Below are positions 33,394 through 42,526 of a stretch of DNA of 64,000 nt, one piece after another. The translations under genes were made by a program, and so were the position numbers. This DNA comes from Coprococcus aceti (GTDB lineage: Bacteria; Bacillota; Clostridia; Lachnospirales; Lachnospiraceae). The notes beneath the pieces are model-generated. The model worked only from the letters and a program-made list of their open reading frames with translations. It was not told the DNA's origin and did not search any database. Within the stretch, counting starts at the first letter, position 1. Every line of letters begins with the position of its first letter. The stretch is taken from the NCBI RefSeq assembly GCF_025567285.1, contig NZ_JAOQJT010000006.1, forward strand, positions 124,001-188,000, read 5' to 3'.

Positions 33394-34671
33394 TTAACGT
33401 TCCAGCCCACCCAGATCATCATAAAATCCCGGATATGAGATGTTCACGCACTCGGCTCCGGTGATCTCTGTATCGCCATCAGCGTTAAGTCCTGCGATGG
33501 CAAAGCTCATGGCGATTCTGTGGTCCAAGTGACTGTCAATCACTGCACCGTGAAGAGGCTTTCCACCGCGTATGATCATTCCGTCATCGGTTGCAGTTAT
33601 GTCTGCGCCCATGGATGAGAGAGCGTTTACCATGACATCTATTCTGTTTGATTCCTTGACCTTGAGCTCCTGGGCATCCCTGATGATGGTCTCACCGTCT
33701 GCAAAGCATGCGAGAACTGCGATGGCAGGGATCTCGTCAATGAGCTTTGGTATGATGGAACCCTCAATGACACAGCCCTTGAGACTTGATGTCCTGACTG
33801 TTATGTCAGCGGTTGGCTCACCGCATCCGCTCACTACATTGGAGTATTCCATATCGCCGCCCATTGCCTTGATTACTTCAAGTATTCCGTCTCTGGTCGG
33901 GTTGATTCCAACATTCTTGATGGTGATGCATGAGTTCGGAGTGATAAGTCCTGCAACAAGGAAGTAAGCAGCTGATGATATATCTCCAGGTACAAGTATC
34001 TTCTGTCCAACAAGCTTATCCACAGGCTTTACGGTAGCCGTAGTTCCCTCTGTTTTTATATTGCCGCCAAATGACTCAAGCATGAGTTCAGTGTGGTTTC
34101 TTGACACATATGGCTCGGTGACACTTGTCTCGCCGTCTGCATAGAGTCCGGCAAGGAGTACACATGACTTTACCTGTGCTGACGCGACAGGTGAGTTGTA
34201 GTGTATTCCATGGAGTTCCTTTCCGTTTATAAGGAGCGGTGCACAGTCATTTCCGAGTTCGGATGTGATGTCGGCACCCATCATGGAGAGAGGCGTCATG
34301 ATTCTCTTCATAGGGCGCTTACATATAGAAGCATCACCTATAAGCCTGCTTGCAAATGGCTGAGCGGCAAGTATACCTGATATAAGTCTGGTGGTTGTTC
34401 CGCTGTTGCCGACATCGAGTGTGCCTTCAGGCTTTGACAGTCCATGCAGTCCTTTGCCGTGTACAGTAACGACACAGCCGTCGTAATCAATATCTATACC
34501 CATCTGCCTGAAACAGTTCATGGATGATATACAGTCTGCTCCATTTAAAAATCCGTGTACCTCGGTTATTCCATCTGCGATTGAGCCGAACATGATGGAG
34601 CGGTGGGAGATGGATTTGTCCCCCGGTATTGTTATCTCTCCGTTAAGTGATTTTACTCTGTTGATCTTCAT
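33394..34671 (-). CDS. aroA: 3-phosphoshikimate 1-carboxyvinyltransferase (EPSP synthase)
   Basis: AroA joins shikimate 3-phosphate and phosphoenolpyruvate in aromatic amino acid synthesis. The 425-residue protein has the two-domain barrel signatures: N-terminal PGDKSISHRS, LNGADCISSMNCFRQMG, GNSGTTTRL and IGDASICKRPM. The C-terminal domain has the LVPGDISSAAYFLVAG strand and the DHRIAMSFAI region. The length is normal. A second aromatic gene, tyrA, lies upstream in the same direction and ends 42 bases before it, so both are probably one operon; the remaining aro genes are elsewhere. Confidence 0.96.
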   Translation of the reverse strand: MKINRVKSLNGEITIPGDKSISHRSIMFGSIADGITEVHGFLNGADCISSMNCFRQMGIDIDYDGCVVTVHGKGLHGLSKPEGTLDVGNSGTTTRLISGILAAQPFASRLIGDASICKRPMKRIMTPLSMMGADITSELGNDCAPLLINGKELHGIHYNSPVASAQVKSCVLLAGLYADGETSVTEPYVSRNHTELMLESFGGNIKTEGTTATVKPVDKLVGQKILVPGDISSAAYFLVAGLITPNSCITIKNVGINPTRDGILEVIKAMGGDMEYSNVVSGCGEPTADITVRTSSLKGCVIEGSIIPKLIDEIPAIAVLACFADGETIIRDAQELKVKESNRIDVMVNALSSMGADITATDDGMIIRGGKPLHGAVIDSHLDHRIAMSFAIAGLNADGDTEITGAECVNISYPGFYDDLGGLER

Positions 34672-34712
34672 AAATTCTCAGTATTCCTTTATTCTAGTGT
34701 AATATGTTTTAC

Positions 34713-35807
34713 CTATCGGTTATAAATCTTATAGCCTGCGGCCTTCAGCACATCCTGCGCATTCCGTCTTGAATCAGCATCGTAGAATGAGAGTCTGAGA
34801 ACCCCTTCCTCATCCTCCCGGTTGTGGGAGACTCCGATGTTCTTGAGGCTTATCTTTGCCTCTGCGATAAAAGCTGCCACCTTTGCCAGCGCACCAGCCT
34901 CGTCAGGGATATCTACGAACAGTTCATGGTGCATTCTTATGACACCGCTGCTGTTGTTAGGGATGGAATCCCTGTAATCTCTGGCGGATGCAAAAAAAGC
35001 ATTTATCCCAGCCGCATCGCGCTGTTTAATATGATAAATCATTTTGTCTATAAGCTCAACATATTCCTGAAGCCCGTGTACGATATTGTCAGGATTTGCC
35101 AGAAGAATGTGCTCCCATACCACTGGATTGGAGGATGCGATTCTGGTTATATCTTTGAAGCCTCCGGCTGCCAGTGATTTGAAAATATTGTCCGGGCTGT
35201 CTGCCGCTGCGACAAGGTTGACCAGTGAGGCGGCTATGACGTGGGGCACATGACTTATGTAAGAGGTTATACGGTCGTGCTCAACAGGTGAGTATGTGAT
35301 CGGTATCGCTCCAAGATCTCCGATAAATGTGGAGAACTCCTCAGTCTTGCCCGGCAGAACTCCGTCTGCAGGTGTGATGAAGTAATAGGCATTCTCTATG
35401 AGCCTGTCGGTGGCCGCCTCGTAGCCAGATCTCTCAGAGCCGACCATAGGGTGTCCGCCGACAAAATACCTGGCAAGCCCAAGCTCCTGGACTGCTTCGT
35501 ATATGTCGAGCTTTACGCTTCCGACATCAGTCAGTATGGTGCTGTCTGTAAGAAATGGCTTGAGCTGGCGCAGGTATTCTATATTATAGTGGACCGGTGC
35601 GCACAGAAAGATATAGTTGCATTCTGCTATGGTATGGATATCATCTGTATATTCAGTCAGTGTCCCATCGGAGACAGCTTCCTTGAGTGTAGATAGATTA
35701 TTGTCAAAACCGACTATTCTGTAATCAGGGAAAATGCGGTGGATGGATTTGGCAATAGATCCTCCGATAAGTCCCAGACCGATAAATCCTATTGAAAAAT
35801 CATTCAT
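34713..35807 (-). CDS. tyrA: Prephenate dehydrogenase with ACT domain
   Basis: TyrA oxidises prephenate to 4-hydroxyphenylpyruvate with NAD in tyrosine synthesis. The 364-residue protein opens with the Rossmann fold GFIGLGLIGGSIAKS (about 5-19). It contains the catalytic region GGHPMVGSERSG (about 118-129) and the helical dimerisation domain. It ends with an ACT domain (about 292-364, HELFVDIPDEAGALAKV), which in the family mediates tyrosine feedback. ATG 35807 follows AAAGGAG by about 8 bases. An upstream extension of 32 residues in the same frame has no support. It precedes aroA. Confidence 0.94.
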   Translation of the reverse strand: MNDFSIGFIGLGLIGGSIAKSIHRIFPDYRIVGFDNNLSTLKEAVSDGTLTEYTDDIHTIAECNYIFLCAPVHYNIEYLRQLKPFLTDSTILTDVGSVKLDIYEAVQELGLARYFVGGHPMVGSERSGYEAATDRLIENAYYFITPADGVLPGKTEEFSTFIGDLGAIPITYSPVEHDRITSYISHVPHVIAASLVNLVAAADSPDNIFKSLAAGGFKDITRIASSNPVVWEHILLANPDNIVHGLQEYVELIDKMIYHIKQRDAAGINAFFASARDYRDSIPNNSSGVIRMHHELFVDIPDEAGALAKVAAFIAEAKISLKNIGVSHNREDEEGVLRLSFYDADSRRNAQDVLKAAGYKIYNR

Positions 35808-36081
35808 TTTACGTTCTCCTTTAACAGTTTGACGCATAAAAGCGTTAAAGTATCTATTGGCGATTATACAGCCTTTTGAATGACAGGGCAAGAGAAGATT
35901 CACATTGCGATAAAAAAACTTGAATATCAGATGTGGATATTAAGCTAAAATAAGAAGTAAGGGAATTGTATAAGCTGAAGATTTGTACTAAAATCTTTGT
36001 GGAGAACGCAGACGATGCACATAAGAAAGTATACTGATGTGTGCGTTTGTCGACCGACCATTATAAGGAGGATAATTTATT

Positions 36082-37353
36082 ATGATAGATACACTTTGCA
36101 GACTACTTGACGCCGGTGTCACACAGTTTCATGTAGTGAAGGAATGTGAAGCCATGCTGCAGGATCACGGTTACATGGAGCTTGATATGGGAGAACGCTG
36201 GGAGCTCACGGCCGGAGGAAGATATTATGTGAAGCCATACTCATCTATGATGGTGGCGTTTGCCGCAGGGGAGATGCCTGAGTATGGCAGGCTGAATATC
36301 GGCCTTGCACATACAGATTTTCCTATGCTCAAGATCAAGACTCAGCCGGATATGAACAGAAGCGGCTACCAGACACTGAATGTAGAGCCGTACGGCGGAC
36401 TTATCAAGGAGACATGGTTTGACAGACCGCTTGGAATCGCGGGCAAGGTCATGGCGCAGACCACGGATCCGTTCAGGCCGAAGACGTATCTGTATGATTC
36501 AGAGCGTGCCATGTGCATAGTGCCAAGCCTTGCACCGCATCTGAGAAAGGATGCACCCGGGGAGAAAATGAATGTGCAGAAGGAGCTCATACCTGTATAT
36601 GGTCTGGATGGTCAGAAGGTGAAAGACAAAGATATATTACAGTATGTGGCAGATGACCTTGGGCTTTTGAAGAACGATATTCTTGATTATGATCTATACC
36701 TGTATAACATGGATGGAATGGAGATAGTTGGGGCAGATAAGGATATGATAGCTTCTCCGAGACTTGACAATGTAACTTCCGTGTCAGCGCTTGTTGACAC
36801 CATGTGCAGAGAGACAAATGGCAATAATACAAATGTTATAGCATTGTTTGACAATGAGGAGATAGGCAGCAGATCAAAGCAGGGAGCAGATTCGGTGCTT
36901 CTGTCGGAGATAATAAAGCGTATCATGGCTGGATTGGACATTGAGGCTGGAGCAGGAAGACGCCTTATGAGAGATGCATTCATGCTGTCACTTGATGTGG
37001 CGCACGCAACCCATCCGAATTATTCAGAGAAGAGTGATCCGACAAATCAGATTGTCATGGGACGCGGAGTGGCGCTCAAATCAAGTGCAAGTCAGAGATA
37101 CGTGTCAGACAGTGAGGCATCTGCGGTCATCATGGCTCTTTCAAGAAATCAGGAGATAAAGATACAGCGTCAGGTGAACAGGTCGGGTATGGCAGGAGGA
37201 CAGACTTTAGGTCCTATAGCTTCATCTTATCTGCCAGTCAGAGCTGTAGACATGGGAATACCGATACTGGCTATGCATTCAGCGGTGGAGCTTGGAAGTG
37301 CGGAGGATTATGCACAACTTGAGAAGATTTGCGGTGCAGTATTTGAAATGTAG
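36082..37353 (+). CDS. apeB: M18-family aminopeptidase
   Basis: It removes N-terminal residues, usually acidic, from peptides in the cytoplasm. The 423-residue protein keeps the dinuclear zinc ligands: His in GLAHTDFP, Asp in PRLDNV, the catalytic pair in FDNEEIGSRSKQG, Asp in SLDVAHATHPN and the late His in LAMHSAVE. The overall shape matches the M18 family. ATG 36082 has AAGGAGG about 10 bases upstream. A hairpin in the 5' leader (36003-36054, AACGCA/TGCGTT outer arms) may be only an mRNA stability element. The gene seems monocistronic. Confidence 0.92.
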   Translation: MIDTLCRLLDAGVTQFHVVKECEAMLQDHGYMELDMGERWELTAGGRYYVKPYSSMMVAFAAGEMPEYGRLNIGLAHTDFPMLKIKTQPDMNRSGYQTLNVEPYGGLIKETWFDRPLGIAGKVMAQTTDPFRPKTYLYDSERAMCIVPSLAPHLRKDAPGEKMNVQKELIPVYGLDGQKVKDKDILQYVADDLGLLKNDILDYDLYLYNMDGMEIVGADKDMIASPRLDNVTSVSALVDTMCRETNGNNTNVIALFDNEEIGSRSKQGADSVLLSEIIKRIMAGLDIEAGAGRRLMRDAFMLSLDVAHATHPNYSEKSDPTNQIVMGRGVALKSSASQRYVSDSEASAVIMALSRNQEIKIQRQVNRSGMAGGQTLGPIASSYLPVRAVDMGIPILAMHSAVELGSAEDYAQLEKICGAVFEM

Positions 37354-37459
37354 TATGGTGAAATCAGGTATTTGAGCAATTTACTTGTGCAGTTATTACG
37401 ATTGTGTTACAATAAGATGATGTATTTTTAACTTCAATAATCACTTACGGAGGATACTC

Positions 37460-38572
37460 ATGAAGAAGAAACATTTAAAATATGCAGTGCTCTGCTTTGG
37501 ACTTGCCTCTATGCTGGCATTTGCCGGATGCGGAAGCAAAGGTGACGATGCTACCACAGCCAATCCGACGGAGACAGAGGCGACCACAGAGGCAGTGACG
37601 GTGGCGACTACGGAAGCAACAACTGAGGCACAGCCGGAGAAGGACAAGGATGGCTTTACAATATGTAATGACAAAGTAAAGACTCTTGACTATGTGAATG
37701 TCAGAACGAGCCCATCAACTGATGGAGAGATATATCAGGAAGTTGCAAATGATGTTGAGCTGGACAGAATCGGTTATAACGATGAGTGGAGCAAGGTATC
37801 TATAGATGGTGGGGAATACTATATATTCTCAGAGCTCCTTGAGGTCGTAGGCGGAGGAGATAAGTCTGATGCATCGACTGAGGCGACAACAGAGAATTCA
37901 TCGGCTGCATCCACAGAACAGGGAACTACATCCAATGTTGGTGAGGGCAAGATGATAGTTATAGATGCCGGACATCAGCAGAATGCAAATGAAGAGACCG
38001 AGCCGATAGGCCCTGCTGCTACAGAGACAAAAGTAAAGGCAACCGTTGGCAACACAGGTGTATCAACAGGAATAAAGGAATATGAGCTGAATCTTCAGAT
38101 CGCACAGAAGCTTGAGGCAGAGCTCACATCCAGAGGCTATACAGTTAAGATGATCAGAACATCGAATGATGTTGATATAAGTAATGCGACGAGAGCAGAA
38201 TATGCGAACAACCTTAAGGCAGATGCAGTTATAAAGATCCATACAAATGGATCGACAGACGGTAATGCGACAGGTGTGATGACAGTATGTCAGACATCAT
38301 CTAATCCATATAATTCAGCTATCTATGATCAGTGCAAGAGTCTTGCCACGGATGTTTTATCAGGACTTCTGGCTTCCACAGGAGCTAAGAGCGATGGAAT
38401 ATGGGAGACGGATACCATGAGCGGAATAAACTGGAGTACAGTTCCGGTAACCATAGTGGAAGTTGGCTATATGACTACAGCATCTGAGGAGGCACTTCTT
38501 GTAACAGACGATTATCAGAACAAGATCGCCAAGGGAATAGCAGATGGCCTTGATAAATATATTACAGAATAG
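37460..38572 (+). CDS. N-acetylmuramoyl-L-alanine amidase lipoprotein with SH3 domain
   Basis: The enzyme cuts the bond between N-acetylmuramic acid and the L-alanine of the stem peptide, and should act outside the cell. The 370-residue protein has a lipoprotein signal with LAFAGCG (Cys23) and a Thr/Glu-rich linker with repeats of ATTEA. An SH3b domain follows (about 70-125), then a second Thr/Ser-rich linker and an amidase_3 domain (about 165-370). Zinc ligands are His in DAGHQ, Glu in KEYELN and His in KIHTNG, with Glu in VEVGYM as the acid. ATG 37460 has GGAGG upstream. Confidence 0.92.
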   Translation: MKKKHLKYAVLCFGLASMLAFAGCGSKGDDATTANPTETEATTEAVTVATTEATTEAQPEKDKDGFTICNDKVKTLDYVNVRTSPSTDGEIYQEVANDVELDRIGYNDEWSKVSIDGGEYYIFSELLEVVGGGDKSDASTEATTENSSAASTEQGTTSNVGEGKMIVIDAGHQQNANEETEPIGPAATETKVKATVGNTGVSTGIKEYELNLQIAQKLEAELTSRGYTVKMIRTSNDVDISNATRAEYANNLKADAVIKIHTNGSTDGNATGVMTVCQTSSNPYNSAIYDQCKSLATDVLSGLLASTGAKSDGIWETDTMSGINWSTVPVTIVEVGYMTTASEEALLVTDDYQNKIAKGIADGLDKYITE

Positions 38573-38590
38573 AAGTCAGTAACATAAATA

Positions 38591-38624
38591 AAAATAGAGA
38601 ACAGGATTTCCTGTTCTCTATTTT
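38591..38624. terminator. Bidirectional terminator between the amidase and pseudouridine synthase genes
   Basis: A 15-bp perfect stem (38591-38605 with 38610-38624) has a 4-nt loop and A/T runs outside, in the gap between convergent genes. Confidence 0.92.
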
Positions 38625-39349
38625 TATTGTGGCATATCGAACCGGAGAAGACTGACCTCTTCTTCCGAGAGACTTCTGTAGGCACCTGTTGGAAGCGATT
38701 CGTCTATCTTCAGCTCACCCATTGCAATTCTTCGCAGAAAAGTAACTTTCATGCCGACGGCCTCAAACATTCGCTTGACCTGGTGAAAACGTCCCTCTGT
38801 TATTATGAGTTCGATCTCCGATCTGGCAGCGGTGCTGTCGGAAGATAATATGCGCAGATCTGCGGGCAGTGTAGGTTTTTCATCTCCGATATCCACACCT
38901 GTGGCGAAAATGTTTATGGTATCATCTGTTACATATCCGTCAATCTCTGCGTAATATGTCTTGGAAATGTGGTGTGCAGGAGACAGAAGATGGTGGGTCA
39001 GTGCTCCGTCATTTGTCAGAAGTAGAAGTCCTTCTGTGTCTATATCCAGCCGTCCCACGGGTGACAGGTCTTTTGTATTTTCTCCTTTTAGCAGATCGAT
39101 AACGGTCTGATGCACGTTATCTTTGGTGGCGCTTACACACCCCGCAGGTTTGTTCAGGAGGAAATATCTGTATCTGGAATAATTCAGAATCCTGCCATTA
39201 TATTTTATAGTATCGTTGTTCTCATCTATCTTTACATCTGAGGATTTAACCGGGGCACCATTGACGGTGACAGTGCCTTTTTTCACATACTGCTTTACCT
39301 GACTGCGGCTGCCGATCCCCATTTCAACTAGAAATTTATCAAGTCTCAT
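38624..39349 (-). CDS. rsuA: RsuA-type pseudouridine synthase
   Basis: It converts one uridine of rRNA (U516 of 16S RNA in the family type) to pseudouridine. The 241-residue protein has an N-terminal S4 RNA-binding domain (about 1-55, MRLDKFLVEMGIGSRSQ) and the catalytic domain with Asp in GRLDIDTEGLLLLTNDG (about Asp102). The C-terminal signature is EGRFHQVKRMFEAVG. ATG 39349 has AAAAGGAG about 8 bases upstream; the longer reading runs into the promoter region. The exact target base is inferred. Confidence 0.9.
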   Translation of the reverse strand: MRLDKFLVEMGIGSRSQVKQYVKKGTVTVNGAPVKSSDVKIDENNDTIKYNGRILNYSRYRYFLLNKPAGCVSATKDNVHQTVIDLLKGENTKDLSPVGRLDIDTEGLLLLTNDGALTHHLLSPAHHISKTYYAEIDGYVTDDTINIFATGVDIGDEKPTLPADLRILSSDSTAARSEIELIITEGRFHQVKRMFEAVGMKVTFLRRIAMGELKIDESLPTGAYRSLSEEEVSLLRFDMPQ

Positions 39350-39500
39350 AATGTACTCCTTTTGTTGACTGTATGATGTCATATGATACCACGAAAATGC
39401 GCTTTTTTCAGCAGAAAAGTTAAATGTTACAAAACACAACATGTCGTTACAAACAGTTGTGTAAAACCACTAGAAATTGGTATTTTTTTGTCAGAATCAG

Positions 39501-39529
39501 TTGACACATGCACATGTGTAGTGTATTAT
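39501..39529 (+). promoter_or_regulatory. Promoter with an operator-like palindrome in the spacer
   Basis: TTGACA (39501-39506) and TATTAT (39524-39529) lie 17 bases apart, so this is a strong housekeeping promoter for the 39630 gene. The spacer holds ACACATG-CA-CATGTGT (39504-39519), two 7-bp arms around a 2-bp centre, the place where a repressor would block polymerase. Confidence 0.8.
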
Positions 39530-39629
39530 ATTTAACAGAAATGTAACAAATGCGGTAACTTTGTAAAAATTAGATTACGAAATACTACATAGAAAATAGC
39601 TTGGATTAAGGGTAAAAGAGGAAAAATTA

Positions 39630-40244
39630 ATGACTAGATCACGCAGTAAGTTTGGAAGATTTGTAGATCACATGAGAAGGAATGTTCTCAGTTATAAATA
39701 TTTAAGACATAACATTTTGATGACAGCACTTGTGGTTGTAATGGCTCTTTGTGTATTTGCTGTCATAAGTTTTGGAGAGAAGGCTGACCCGCTTGCGGAT
39801 GAATTATATGCGAATGATAGTGTGACTATCAACAAGAGTCAGGCAGTGATGATGGCAGACAGCAGTGTGCAGCTTGCCATCGACGCAGTGGTGCCTGCAG
39901 GAAGTTCAGTATCGGCCAACGATACGGCCAGAGTTGCCAGCAATGCATCAGGTAGTATACAGTCTGTGACTTCAGCGTCTACCGAGGCAGTGACAACAGA
40001 GGAAGCGACAACAGAAGAGACCCCTTCAGAGGTGCTTCCGGGCGTAACAGCATCAGTGATATATGATGGTGTGTATGTCCATACAGAGCAGTCATCAGAA
40101 TCAGATATCATAGCTACAGTGAACAGTGGAGAGATGTTCGACGTTGTATCACAGGATGAGGGCTGGATAGGAGTTCAGTTATATGATGGCTCGATCGGAT
40201 ATATTTCAACAGAATATGTAAGTGTGGATGCCTCACTTCAGTAG
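39630..40244 (+). CDS. Membrane-anchored SH3-domain protein
   Basis: The 204-residue protein has a basic N-terminus, one membrane segment (about 29-50) and a Ser/Thr/Glu-rich linker (about 85-140, with ATTEE repeats). A C-terminal SH3b domain follows (about 142-200), with VHTEQSSESDIIATV and GYISTEYVSV. Such domains bind wall components, so it probably lies outside the cell, anchored in the membrane, without a catalytic domain. The linker is like that of the amidase gene at 37460. A TTGACA/TATTAT promoter with a palindrome lies about 100 bases upstream. Confidence 0.8.
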   Translation: MTRSRSKFGRFVDHMRRNVLSYKYLRHNILMTALVVVMALCVFAVISFGEKADPLADELYANDSVTINKSQAVMMADSSVQLAIDAVVPAGSSVSANDTARVASNASGSIQSVTSASTEAVTTEEATTEETPSEVLPGVTASVIYDGVYVHTEQSSESDIIATVNSGEMFDVVSQDEGWIGVQLYDGSIGYISTEYVSVDASLQ

Positions 40245-40290
40245 TAGTGTATATGAGTACCCCTCACCCAGGTACGACCCAGTAAGACAG

Positions 40291-40339
40291 AAAAAGCAAG
40301 CCGCATGTCATTCAAGGATGGCGTGCGGCTTGCTTTTTT
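40291..40339. terminator. Bidirectional terminator
   Basis: A 17-bp stem with one wobble (40291-40307 with 40322-40338), a 14-nt loop and A/T runs separates the SH3 gene from the convergent response regulator gene. Confidence 0.9.
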
Positions 40340-40359
40340 ATTGTTGTATTGACTGTTGC

Positions 40360-41013
40360 TCAATTGGTTAGCTTTTTGTAGTAGAAGCACGCCAGCTGTG
40401 TGCGGTCTCTCAGCTGCAGCTTGTCAAGGATGGAACTGATATAGTTTCTTACTGTACCCTCGCTCAGATACAGGCTTGATGCGATTTCTTTGTTATTCAG
40501 ACCATCTGCAACAAGTCTGATAATATTCATTTCCTTGGAACTGAGTTCGTATTCCATTCCGGCAAATGGCGATGGCTGGACATCTGATGAGGTAGTGTCC
40601 ATATGTCCAATAAGATCAGGGAGTTTTCCAACTATCTCATCCCCGAATACAGTCTGTCCATTGTATACTGCTTTTACTGCCGGTGCGATGCTCTCAAAAT
40701 TCTGCTTCAGTATATATCCCTTTGCTCCGATACTCAGTGCTTTGATTATATATTCGTCATCTGAAAATGTTGTCAGGAGAAGAATGCGGGCATCCGGGTG
40801 AGAGGCCATGATAGTCTCAGAAGCCTCAAGGCCATTTATGTTCTCCATGCGGATGTCCATGAGTAGAACATCCGGTTGATATTCTTCGTACAGTCTGATC
40901 GCATCAGCTCCACTGCCTCCCGTGGCGGATACCTGTATGTCGTCGCAGGCTTCGAGTATGGTCTGAAGTGACAGTGCCACCAGTTGGTCGTCATCTATTA
41001 TAACTACATTCAT
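40360..41013 (-). CDS. NarL/LuxR-family response regulator
   Basis: The 217-residue protein has a receiver domain (DDD at 7-9, phosphate acceptor in VLLMDIRMEN, Lys in YILKQN). A LuxR-type helix-turn-helix follows (about 150-215, ELSSKEMNIIRLVADGLNNKEIA and YLSEGTVRNYISSIL). The type matches DesR/LiaR regulators that control membrane or wall stress exporters. It is encoded after its kinase (53-base gap) and probably binds the dyad in front of the divergent ABC exporter at 42527. Confidence 0.93.
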   Translation of the reverse strand: MNVVIIDDDQLVALSLQTILEACDDIQVSATGGSGADAIRLYEEYQPDVLLMDIRMENINGLEASETIMASHPDARILLLTTFSDDEYIIKALSIGAKGYILKQNFESIAPAVKAVYNGQTVFGDEIVGKLPDLIGHMDTTSSDVQPSPFAGMEYELSSKEMNIIRLVADGLNNKEIASSLYLSEGTVRNYISSILDKLQLRDRTQLACFYYKKLTN

Positions 41014-41066
41014 TTGTCGGTTTCCTCCTATTTATAATCAGGATATTTTGCATATCTGTTTGGAAT

Positions 41067-42224
41067 TCAGTCTGTAAAATCTCTTTTCATGATATTGATC
41101 AATATGGAAAATCCGTCGTCGGTTGATATCTTCATTGTGCCTCCAAGTTTGTTTACTCTTTCCTGGATACCATTTAAGCCCATACCGCCAGAAGCGCTTC
41201 CTTGTGCCGGGGATGGATCGGAGCGGATGTTCTGTCCATTGTCTGTTATATACAGTTGATAAAATGCCGGGTGTTCCCGCACGCGGATATCCATATGGTC
41301 GCCGTTGCTGTGCTTCAGCGTATTGTTAATGGCTTCCTTTACTATGTTGATGAATGAGTATTTGATCTCTCTTGGAAGCTTATCTGACATGTCGTAATCC
41401 ATGTAGATGTCCATGTCGCTGACGTTGTTGATCACATCATCTAGGGCAGTGCGCAGGTCTATGGATTCATCGTGTAGATCGTGGACACTTTTTCTCATGC
41501 TGTCCATTGCGGTATCCAGCGTAGATTGCAGCTGTGCCAGGGGCTTCTCAAGACGCTCGTCTTTGTTGATAACTTTGATGGCACCGGTCTGAAGTATGGA
41601 TCTGGTGAGCATATGACCGACATTGTCATGAATCTCCCGGGCAATCCTGTTTCGCTCTGACAGGGTGGCGGTGAGTACCATGTTGTCCTGATTTTCCAGC
41701 AACTGGCGTGTGTTCTGTGCAACCAGCATGTCGTGTTCTGCAGTATTGTCCCTCATGGCAAGAAGCTCAGCCCTCAGCAGATTTATCCGGCAGCAGTACA
41801 CGCTCATAGCAAATGAGAATGCGATGAGGCATATCTGCGGGAGAACTGACATCAGAGGATAGTTGACGCACATGTATATGGATAACAGGACAAGTATGAC
41901 TGGTGACAGCCGTTGTCTGTATCTGTACATGTCGTAGCTGACTATGGACACGAACATATAGACTGGGTGTAGCCAGAATGCGGATACAAGATACGCGCAT
42001 ACCAGTGCCTCGCATATGTATGGATATATTCTGCTGTGGTTCTCGGCGCCCTTCGTGGTGGCTCTGTTCACTGCGGAGATCCCGGCAAGTGCCGGATAGA
42101 CCGCACCGGCAATGAGCGACAGGAGCAGTGCGATGATGATCCGGGTGTCCGTGGCAGTATTATGCGCATATATCATGACAAATGCTGAGACCAGCAGGAG
42201 TCCTTTGTTGATGAGATGTTTCAT
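41067..42224 (-). CDS. HisKA_3-family sensor histidine kinase
   Basis: The 385-residue protein has six or so membrane segments (about 5-150) with short loops, then a coiled coil and the phospho-acceptor site in RNRIAREIHDNVGH (His in EIHD, about 198). A HATPase domain follows with INNTLKHSN and GMGLNGIQERV. This is the DesK/LiaS group of kinases that monitor membrane state. It is transcribed before the response regulator gene and divergent from the ABC exporter genes it probably controls. Confidence 0.91.
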   Translation of the reverse strand: MKHLINKGLLLVSAFVMIYAHNTATDTRIIIALLLSLIAGAVYPALAGISAVNRATTKGAENHSRIYPYICEALVCAYLVSAFWLHPVYMFVSIVSYDMYRYRQRLSPVILVLLSIYMCVNYPLMSVLPQICLIAFSFAMSVYCCRINLLRAELLAMRDNTAEHDMLVAQNTRQLLENQDNMVLTATLSERNRIAREIHDNVGHMLTRSILQTGAIKVINKDERLEKPLAQLQSTLDTAMDSMRKSVHDLHDESIDLRTALDDVINNVSDMDIYMDYDMSDKLPREIKYSFINIVKEAINNTLKHSNGDHMDIRVREHPAFYQLYITDNGQNIRSDPSPAQGSASGGMGLNGIQERVNKLGGTMKISTDDGFSILINIMKRDFTD

Positions 42225-42347
42225 AATTATTCTCCATAATGTAGAAAATGCTGTAGTATATATCGTGCTGTCTGAATAGCCGTGCCGGGCAGTGTGTGCA
42301 ACCTAGTGTAATAATTATTATAAATAAATATGAGGGAAAAAGAAATA

Positions 42348-42359
42348 TGACAAATGTCA
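42348..42359. promoter_or_regulatory. Dyad in the divergent kinase/ABC exporter promoter region
   Basis: TGACA-AA-TGTCA is a 12-bp inverted repeat in the 302-base divergent gap, about 170 bases before the ABC gene. A second loose half (GATGACGTTG) lies 28 bases further on. NarL-type regulators bind such dyads, so it is a candidate operator of the two-component system. Otherwise the gap shows no clear -35/-10 pair and an AT-rich stretch (42307-42340). Confidence 0.5.
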
Positions 42360-42526
42360 CATTGTGAAGATGACGTTGTTCACTGTGAAAACAGATCAAG
42401 GGTGTATATAATGAGAGCATGTAATAAAGAATGTAGCATGCTGATGCGTGCAGACTATCATGTTATGAACGACACTCATAAGATAATGAGGGGCAAAAAA
42501 CAGGATATCAAAACAGGAGGATATAT

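Noticed and set aside
36003..36054. Riboswitch upstream of the M18 aminopeptidase
   Set aside because: Only one imperfect hairpin is visible and it matches no riboswitch core known to me.
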